Assembly: GCA_003254905.1 (NCBI GenBank)
Contig: QANU01094918.1
Span: 1 to 64,000 of the forward strand
Origin: Nissolia schottii
Lineage: Eukaryota > Streptophyta > Magnoliopsida > Fabales > Fabaceae
DNA: 64,000 nt
Direction: 5' to 3'
This document shows, piece after piece, positions 56,737-64,000 of the stretch (its first letter is position 1; the number at the start of each line of letters is the position of its first letter). The notes under the pieces are model-generated. The model did no database searches and was not told the DNA's origin. It saw only the letters and a program-made list of their open reading frames with translations. The position numbers and the translations under genes were made by a program.

Positions 56737-56741
56737 GGTTG
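56737..56741. repeat. Target duplication GGTTG (right), solo LTR 2
   Basis: Partner of 51041-51045. Confidence 0.85.
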
Positions 56742-56802
56742 CGCCGTAGGTAGCAAGAAAGAGGGGCGATGATGACACGGGTAGTGAGAAGTGAGTGGCA
56801 GT

Positions 56803-57673
56803 TAACGATGGCAATGGGGCGAGGTGGGTAGGTTTTACCTTACCCCAACCCCCCTCGCACCTTATTAACACTAACCTCAACCAACCCTGTCCCTACCCAT
56901 GGATTTTAAACATTATAACTCGCACCCGCACCCACCCCACCCCTTTTTTTAGAACACATGTTGAAATACTATAAAATTCAATCCCCATATAGATTAACAT
57001 AATCATATAATAAAGTACCACAAATGTCAATAGTTAACATTAATTTAATATAAAATTATCCAATAATAATAAAATAACAAGCAAATAACAATCAAGTTTC
57101 CAATAAGTCACACAGAAATATCTAAGATACATATAAGTTCCAAGAAGCAGTCAAGTCACTTCTTGTCTCTTGTGCAGCTTCCCAACTCTTGAAGCTATCA
57201 TTCTTCAGTTTCTCCATCAGTAGCTAGAGGCACAACGTTGCAAGAGAAGGATGAGCAAAAGAAAGAGAGAGACAAGCGAAAGAGGAGGAGGATGAAAGGA
57301 TCTCGTCCAGTCGGTGGCTGGCAGCACGACACTGCAAGAAAGAGAGAGGCCCATAGAGAGAGACAAATTTGTGACTAGGAATTAGGTTTGCTCTTTACAA
57401 CTATTGAGTTTTTAATAATTAGGATTAAATAAGTTTTATATAATTTTTTTAATTATATATATTTATACTAATATTAATATATTTTTATAATATATAATAT
57501 ATAGGGTGCAGGGTGGGTAGGGGCGGGTTCACCCTATACCCTACTTTTCCTTGCTTCGCAGACAAAACCTACCCCACATCTACCCGACCCACTCTGGGGT
57601 GGGTTTTAAACCCGCCCCGAGAGGGTTAGGTAGGGTGAGTGCCCCACGGGTAGGGTTCATGTTGTCATCCCTA
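56803..57673. mobile_element. hAT-like element, 871 bp
   Basis: The left end is TAACGATGGCAATGGGGCG and the reverse complement of the right end is TAGGGATGACAACATGAACC, variants of the plant TAGGGATGGCAATGGGG terminus. The flanking 8-mers GTGGCAGT (56795-56802) and GTGGCGGT (57674-57681) match at 7 of 8. Subterminal regions are rich in GGGTAGGG / CCTACCC in opposite orientations. The AT-rich middle encodes nothing recognisable. Confidence 0.72.
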
Positions 57674-58296
57674 GTGGCGGTGGTGGTGGCTTAGAAAGAA
57701 GGAAAACATGAAAAATGAGGGGAAAAAGAGAAGTCTCACAAATTTAGGGATTTTTCACATTACCAATGAGTTTAACTATCTCTATAAATTTGTTAGTGTA
57801 TAACGTAAATGAAACGCAACATTTAACCGATGGACAGATTTATCCATTGGTAGAGTTTTGAAAATTACACTTCTGCATAAAAACTAGTGCTCATTGAAAT
57901 AATTCAAATACCAAAAAAAATCTTAGTCATACTCTAACCTCAAACCTTAAACCCTAAGTTAAAGAAAAATTTAATATAAAAAATGCATGTAATTATCTCT
58001 GACGAAAAAATGTCGGTTGCTTGTTTGGAGCAAAATGGCACCAACTATTTTTGTAGTAGTATGGGATATTGATCTATTTTCACATACATACTCGATTACT
58101 CATCTTTAGAAGCTGCAAATATGGGTGCAACTGAATAAGCTTTTAAGAAAAAACATTTTTCTTAATGTAGAATCAAAAGTAAAATAAGAAATATGAAGTT
58201 GATTTATGTTGAAAAGTAACTATAAAAATACCTTTTATCATAATTAGAACCTGTTAAGTTCTCTACTAGTTCTTTGATCATGACAAATATAAAAGG
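57674..58296. other. Non-coding stretch, possible CACTA relic
   Basis: No gene. Short paired motifs (ACCGATGGACAGA and TCTATCCATTGGT types at about 57820-57860) and TTTTTGTAGTAG near 58045 are reminiscent of a decayed CACTA right end, but termini and target duplication are not clear. Confidence 0.3.
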
Positions 58297-58757
58297 TGTT
58301 ACGGACTAGCCCAAAAAATGGGGCCCCAAAAGACTCCACAGATCATGGGCCAGTAGCCTAATCCGTCTTTCCCAAGACAGTCATCACAAAACAAGGAGGA
58401 GGATTTAGATCTAGGGAAAGATTTCCGGCGCCCGAGAGAAAAATCCAGGAAAACAGAAAAATCCCTAGAAACATCTCTGCTCATCCTGATGAGCAATCCT
58501 CGGGCATAAAAGGAACCATTCACCAGGTATGAACTGGAACCCAATTTCAAACTCTTTCTCACAATCATACAAACACTTACTTAGGTGTCAGCGTGCTTGC
58601 AGGTACCTTGTCGCCATACCGGAGACCTACCAAGGAGGCCTGGAGTCCCACACCCTCCGAGGAAGCCTCCACCTCGGTATATTTGTGTTGTCTGTAAGGA
58701 AAACTTTTATTATGGCATCCCACATTTTGGACGGCAGACCTCCTTCACCTTGCCTCA
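58297..58757 (+). mobile_element. 5' LTR and leader of a Tat-like gypsy element
   Basis: It begins TGTTACGGACTAGCCC. It contains a short promoter-like stretch (GGCATAAAAGGAACC near 58504) and the block TTAGGTGTCAGCGTGCTTGC followed by AGGTACC, which is usual near the 3' end of Tat-type LTRs. The LTR/leader boundary and primer site were not resolved. Confidence 0.5.
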
Positions 58758-60461
58758 ATGCCACCAAAATTAACTAGAAAAACTTATCGTCTTGTGACAT
58801 CAATGAGAACCAGGGAGCAATTTCAACCGGGAGCACCGCCCACCCCACTCACCAAACCAAGATCCCAGTTCTTAAAGAAATACCACAAGTCCAAGCTCCA
58901 CCGACTACCCATAACAACAACGGGGAACAGGAGGAGCCTCTAACACCCGACTTGGCAACGATAGTGCAAGACTAAGCGATAAAAATAAAACAACTCGAAG
59001 CAGCCCTACACCAACTCCAGCAGGATGATGATCCATACAGCCATAGACAAAGCTCAAGAAAATGCAAAGCATAAACGAAAAAAAGTCCTCAAATGGGCGG
59101 AGGACAAAAAATTCCACCTCGATAGTCGTAACCTCTAGGATGGGCAACACAACACAAACACCGTCAAGGAAGAATAGGTTTTGGAGTCCGTGTTCAAGCC
59201 CACCATGGACTATACATGGCAAACCACGAACAGAAATCGTCCATCGCTCATAAAGGCCAAAGGGAAGGAAAACTACCCTTTTACTGACGACATTCTGGAT
59301 GCGATACCCTTGTACAGTTTCGCCCTGCAAACTCCATGGAGCCGTATGATGGGACATCAAACTCCCAACATCTCCTAGATGCTTTTGGCCATAGGATGAT
59401 TCTTGACAGGGCCACAGATGTGATCTAGTGCAAATCCTTTCTGACGACCTTACAGAAAGGAGCCCTTAGTTGGTTCAACGCACTTCCACCTACGTACATC
59501 CAATGCTTTGATGATCTAGCTGAGGGGTTCCTTGCCAATTTCAAAATGCGACGAAAGAAACATAAGATAGTCGTACGCCTCTTAGGGATAATCTAGAAAA
59601 AGGACGAAACTCTTAAGGAATACTTGGATCGTTTCTATGCAGATTGTGCACAGGTGTAGGACTTACAACCCCAAGCAGTGTTGATGGGGTTAACTAATGG
59701 CTTGAAAAGAGGAAGCTCGTTCTCAAAAAATCTCTCCAAGCGACCTCTGTGGTACCTCATCAAAATATAATAGTGGGCAGAGGAATACTTGTACCAAGAG
59801 GAGGGAATGAAGACAAGGGTGACCCACAAAGGGACCCTAATAAAGGCCCCAAGAGATGAAACAGCCGCGCATCACCCCGTAGAGAAGGATTGCATCCCAT
59901 CAAGGAAGGCCGATATAATACCTACACACCTCTCACAGGCTCCCTCACGCAGTTGTATCGAAAATACAACACATCGAAGGATTCCCCAAACCCAAACCAA
60001 TATGTCTAAGGCTGGGGACAGACACTGCATTGTTTTTCAATTTTCATGACTCGTATAGTCATGACACGGAAGAATGCATTGACCTAAAAGACAAAGCGGA
60101 GAAATGGATATGCAACAGAAAACTGGAACGTTATACCCTAGTAGACAAAAAGAGACGGGCCGATGATAGAAACCATGATCAACAAAACCCTAATAAGGAC
60201 AATCGCAGACAAAGCAACCTCACATAAGACAAAAATGACAGAAGCACTAGAAGGCCTGAAAGTACAAGAGTCATTAACACCATTGCAAGAGGATTCGCAG
60301 GAGGTGGGATAACAAAATATGCCCGCAAAAAGCACCTCCAAGAAGTGCTCCACTTAGAAAGAGAAAAAGCAAGCAAAGTTCGTAGAACACGCTACGTCCC
60401 AGACATCACATTTACCAAAGATGACTACTTTGAAGGCACCTCCTCTTGCGACGACCCCATG
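58758..60461 (+). pseudogene. Gypsy gag polyprotein, interrupted
   Basis: The frame starts near ATG 58758 (MPPKLTRKTYRLVTS). After frameshifts it reads a retrotransposon gag domain: PFTDDILDA near 59280, LDAFGHRMILDRATD near 59365-59415, LTTLQKGALSWFNALPPTYI near 59440-59500, then FDDLAEGFLANFKMRRKK and LKEYLDRFYADC near 59610. Downstream, HDTEECIDLKDKAEKWI (about 60060-60110) and RGFAGGG (about 60287) are typical of Tat-lineage gag-pro spacers. Several in-frame stops occur. The coding sequence is cut at 60461 by solo LTR 4 and continues at 63169. It would have formed the virus-like particle of the retroelement. Confidence 0.78.
60457..60461. repeat. Target duplication CCATG (left), solo LTR 4
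   Basis: Repeated exactly at 63164-63168. Confidence 0.88.
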
Positions 60462-61669
60462 TGTAACATCTCAATTTTTTCCTTACAAATATTTCGCGAA
60501 ATTAGTGTCCTTGAGACAATTATTTATCCATTTCCTAGTCATCATGGTTATCTTTTGGTTTTCCAATTAATTAATTACTTGGCCATCAGGCCATAAGAGG
60601 CGTTCTAGGGGCTCTATAAATAGCCCCCACACTCGTTCACTCTCTGCCTTGTTACTTCAAATTTCCTAAATTATGAGTATCGTTCGTGCACACTGTTGTT
60701 ACTCTGACGGAGCCGGAAAAATCACAGGAACATGCCAAAGTTCCCCGAAAATTATCCACATCAACCTTACTAACTCCGATTTTGCTTAGGAGGTGAGTAA
60801 TCCTAGATTCACTGCCTATGTGACTTATAGGATGACTGTATAGATGTTTATATATGCTTTATACATGGGAAAAATAATTAATATGCTACCTGAGGAGATA
60901 ATATTGTATGAATGTTATTTTGGTTTTGGGTGTAATTATATAACAGTGTGAAACAGTAGAGTTAATTGGTATTTATATGCAGGAGTGTAGTTCTGATACA
61001 TACATGATATGGCTTAGCAGTTAGCACATTTGTAGTTAAGTAATACAATAAAAAAAAATAGCTATAAAAATTATACAAGTTAATATACGTTGTATGTTAT
61101 ACGTAAGTAATATTATGATATGAGCAGGAATATAATTGAATGTATATGCATGTATTAGATTAATATTATATATATATATATATAACGAATATATTAAATA
61201 TATGTTATCTTTGTATTGTTATATGATTAATATCTTTGTATGTAGTAATGAACATAAGAGTATTTTGGTATGTTTCAAACATAATGTGTATAGATGGCTA
61301 TTTATGACAATGTACGATTTAATTAGTCTTATGAAGTTGTAGGCTAAGGATTATATTTAGTAAGTTTGCTAATATTCTAGAAGTTTGTTATAAATTATTT
61401 ATGCTTGATAACACCAACGCATGTGTATTAGGTATGACCTTGATGCATGAGAATATAAACGCACAAATAGTATTTGCTCCTTTATTGATATTTATGCAAC
61501 ATGAGGAATCCGCCGTCGTTAGAGCTATAGGACGGCTAGGGATAACTATTTCAAAGAACACAAATGAATTGTTAGGAAAGTAAGAGATCTTAAGCAGGGT
61601 CCGGCCACAGTAGGCCGTCATGCCACGAAAACAAAAAATGTAGATACATTAATAGGGAAATTCCCCTGG

Positions 61670-62230
61670 CTACCTTTCTGCATGGTTTGAGGTCTGCAGG
61701 GAAGGTTTGGCCGAACTCCTACATGGTTTGAGGTCTGCAAGAAAGAGTCCGACTTCATCTTGCATGCTTTGAGGTCTACAAGAGGGTAGGGCTGAGACGT
61801 GGCTACTTTCCTGTATGGTATGAGGTCTACAGGAAAGGGATGGGTACGTCTTGCATGGTTTGAGGTCTGCAAGAAGGACCCAACACGACTGTCTTATTGC
61901 ATGGTTTGAGGTCTGCAGGAAGAGTATGACCACTTTTCTGCATGGTTTGAGGTCTGTAGAAATGGTCGGGCTACTTCTTGCATGGTTTGGGGTTTGCAAG
62001 GAGTGCTAGACGTAGATCCGATTACCTTCTTGCATGGTTTGAGGTCTGCAAGTAAGGTAAGGCTACTGTTCCTGCATGGTTTGAGGTTTGCAGGGAGGGT
62101 ATGACCACTTTTCTGCATGGTTTGAGGTTTGCAGAAATGATCAGGCTACTTCTTTCATGGTTTGAGGTCTGCAAGGAGGACAGGACGCGAATAAGGCTAC
62201 TCTCTTGCATGGGTTGAGGTCTGCAAGAAA
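61670..62230. repeat. Minisatellite: TGCATGGTTTGAGGTCTGCA units, ~13 copies
   Basis: A conserved 20-bp core recurs about every 40-47 bp (near 61679, 61720, 61764, 61813, 61853, 61900, 61939, 61980, 62032, 62073, 62117, 62153 and 62205), separated by variable spacers. On the minus strand it yields spurious LQTSNHA-repeat peptides in several frames. Confidence 0.92.
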
Positions 62231-62838
62231 GGTGTGATAAAGATATGATAAGTTAGGATAAGAAAGATATGATGGGTTAGGTATCGCGTGTATACGATGG
62301 ATATAGGGATGTATGTATATGTATGTAGATCGAACGAGTGACTTACGCAATGAGGTTACGAGAAGACGCGATCCAGTGTCGCGATACTCAAACGAATGAG
62401 GTTGGAAGGCACGAAGACCCTACAGGTAATGAAAGATTAGAATTCCCCTATCACCTAGTAATTAGATAAAGCTGCTCAGACTAGCATGGAAAATAATAAG
62501 TAGGGATCTTAGTATATTATGACACCTAGAGATCCCCTGAGTGGCGGAATCATACTTGAGAAGAAAATGAACTTATGCCCCCAAGGATTCCCACTGAGGA
62601 CGTTGTGTTCTCACCCCCCCACTCACTTATGGTTCCAGGAGGACGGGTTGAAGGCACTGACGAGAAGGAGTTGTCACATGGAGATTGCAGACCTTGGCGT
62701 TAGGATGTTCTGGAAGAACAATAGGACCACAGTTCAACCTTGAACGCTATGACTTTTATGCGCATTGTACCTTAGCTCTTTCATGCCACTGGTGTATATG
62801 TATAGGCATAAGAGCGAGTGTAACTATTTTTGGACTAA

Positions 62839-62849
<11 letters not shown>

Positions 62850-62887
<38 letters not shown>
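62850..62887. repeat. (TA)n microsatellite
   Basis: Uninterrupted TA run of about 19 units inside solo LTR 4. Confidence 0.95.
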
Positions 62888-62890
<3 letters not shown>

Positions 62891-63163
62891 GGAATGCTAT
62901 AGATTACTTTTCATTATGCTGATAACCGCCTAAGTCATATGGACTCTATCGCTTGTGTATATATGCATGTTTCCTCAACACGCACGGCTCATATTTTATG
63001 GTTTAATAAAGAAAAGTAAAAAAGTTTAAAATCAGTCCATATTTTCAAGTAAGAAATATTTGCCAAGATAAAAGTAGGGGCTAGAAGTAACCCAACCAAA
63101 GCAGAAACAACCCTGTGAACATTGTTTACGACGTACGAGTAAGCAGCTAGCAGGGGTGTTTCA

Positions 63164-63168
63164 CCATG
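63164..63168. repeat. Target duplication CCATG (right), solo LTR 4
   Basis: Partner of 60457-60461. Confidence 0.88.
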
Positions 63169-64000
63169 GTCATCTCAACAACCTTAGTGAAAACCGAGGT
63201 CAGAAGAGTCCTACTAGATCAACGGAGTTCCGCAGACATAATATTCCGCAATTGTTTCGATCAGCTAGGATTAAAAAATTCATATTTTAACCATTACCTT
63301 GAAGATTTGGTCAACTTTTCTAATGATACTGTCACACCAAATGGCTTCCACCTAACAATTGAACGGAAACCTAGGTCTCGCACAAAAAAGGTTAAATTCC
63401 TGGTGATAGACAAACCCTCCGTGTATAACATCATCTTGGGGCGTCCCACTCTCAACAAAATAAGTGTGGTCATCTCCACCACAGCCTTAACAATGAAGTT
63501 CTTAACAAAAGATAATGAGGCGGCCATGGGCCATGGAGATCATATTACGGCAATGAGATGTTATAACACAAGCCTCCAAGTTCGGAGGCGGCCTAGAAGG
63601 AGAGTTAAAGCGAGTTCGAATAGGGGACACACTGGAAAAATTTACTTACGTCAGCAAGGCCTTGCTGCCCCACGCAAAGACTCAAGTAGTATCGACGTTG
63701 TGAAGAAACGCAAATCTTTTTGCATGGACTGTGGCAGATATAACCAGCATCAACACTTACCTCATGTCACAAACAAAAGAGAAGGAAAATGAGGCATGAA
63801 AAGACACAAGAGGTGTAGAAACAAGTGAAAGCCCTTCAAGACGCAAGATTCATATAGGAAATCATCTATCCCACCTAGATTTCTAACGCGATGATGGTCC
63901 CGAAGTCAGGGGAAGTGGAGGATGTGCGTAGATGATACTAATCTCAACAAAACATGTCCCAAGGACACTTACCCTCTCCCCAACATAGATCTACTAGTCG
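63169..64000 (+). pseudogene. Gypsy aspartic protease and start of reverse transcriptase
   Basis: An open frame to 63792 reads EVRRVLLDQRSSADIIF, the position of the aspartic protease motif. Tat-type elements usually show VDxGSSADI; here the Gly is Arg, so the active-site motif is damaged. It continues IILGRPTLNKI, the conserved flap/dimer region of these proteases. After further frame changes the region 63850-64000 reads EIIYPT, then MMVPKSG, then KWRMCVDDTNLNKTCPKDTY, the N-terminal part of gypsy reverse transcriptase. The element continues beyond the right edge. Confidence 0.8.

Larger units (their letters stand above)
60462..63163 (+). mobile_element. Solo LTR 4 (TGTAACA family), 2702 bp, inside gag-protease
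   Basis: It starts TGTAACATCTCAATTTTTTC and ends GGGGTGTTTCA, flanked by CCATG. Family blocks are present in order, including CACCTAGAGATCCCCTGAG near 62522, CCACTGAGGACG near 62590, GACTCTATCGCTTGTG near 62942 and ACCCTGTGAACATTG near 63111. It carries a large tandem repeat (61670-62230) and a (TA)n tract (62850-62887). The retroelement reading frame flows from one side to the other when the LTR and one CCATG are ignored. Confidence 0.92.

Noticed and set aside
61670..62230. CRISPR-like appearance (short repeat plus variable spacers)
   Set aside because: The cores are imperfect, spacers are irregular and the array is inside a plant LTR; no cas genes exist in the window.
61618..62350. Several minus-strand ORFs with repeated LQTSNHA peptide
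   Set aside because: They are the minisatellite of solo LTR 4 read in different frames. The repeat is at DNA level and its spacers change frame, so no repeat protein is supported.
1..64000. tRNA, rRNA or snoRNA genes
   Set aside because: Scanned by eye for tRNA A/B boxes and rRNA-like blocks; nothing convincing. A covariance-model search would be needed to exclude small RNAs.

Overview
This is plant nuclear DNA: AT-rich, repeat-dense, with no bacterial-style gene packing. It carries fragments of Ty3/gypsy and Ty1/copia LTR retrotransposons, and Mutator-like (MULE), hAT, PIF/Tourist and CACTA DNA elements. The recognisable host genes are of plant type. GCTGAGCG-rich LTRs and the overall repeat style remind me of papilionoid legumes, but that is recollection and not proof. 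I saw no tRNA, rRNA or CRISPR. There is one 43-base assembly gap (24334-24376) and one single N (33171).

The only host genes I would defend are three small membrane proteins built solely around a PGG domain (NPPGG motif, four membrane segments, no ankyrin repeats). Copy 1 (4191-4837) carries a frameshift, and a 297-bp tandem duplication of its promoter and first codons lies just upstream. Copies 2 (41444-42094) and 3 (47942-48562) are intact and sit at equivalent places in a direct tandem duplication of about 6.39 kb (36150-42535 and 42536-48928). A 5' fragment of a PTAC2-type PPR gene, with a frameshift, lies on the minus strand at 8778-9271.

The rest is layered mobile DNA. A long-LTR family (starts TGTAACA, ends TGTTACA or TGTTTCA) has left four solo LTRs with 5-bp target duplications: 9650-12736, 51046-56736, 53273-56139 (nested in the previous one) and 60462-63163 (nested in a gypsy gag-protease-RT element that runs off the right edge). 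Further copies on both strands are truncated (962-1678, 1700-2137, 28830-31724, 31740-32294, and two ends inside the 6.39-kb duplicates).

From 13215 to about 22912 there is an Ale/Retrofit-like copia element split by a decayed MULE. That MULE carries a MuDR N-terminal region and then a plant mobile domain (PMD) in place of a visible transposase core. Degenerate telomere-like repeats flank it in opposite orientations, and a hAT MITE with a perfect 8-bp duplication interrupts its Pro/Tyr-rich tail. A Tourist MITE sits in the copia integrase remnant. Other DNA elements are two MULE-type elements sharing termini (2423-3697 and 9876-10102, each with a 9-bp duplication), a CACTA end (26401 onward) and two hAT-like elements (25237-26009, 56803-57673).

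Together the window looks like a transposon-rich chromosome region in which a few PGG membrane genes are duplicating and decaying, while nested insertions record the order of events.
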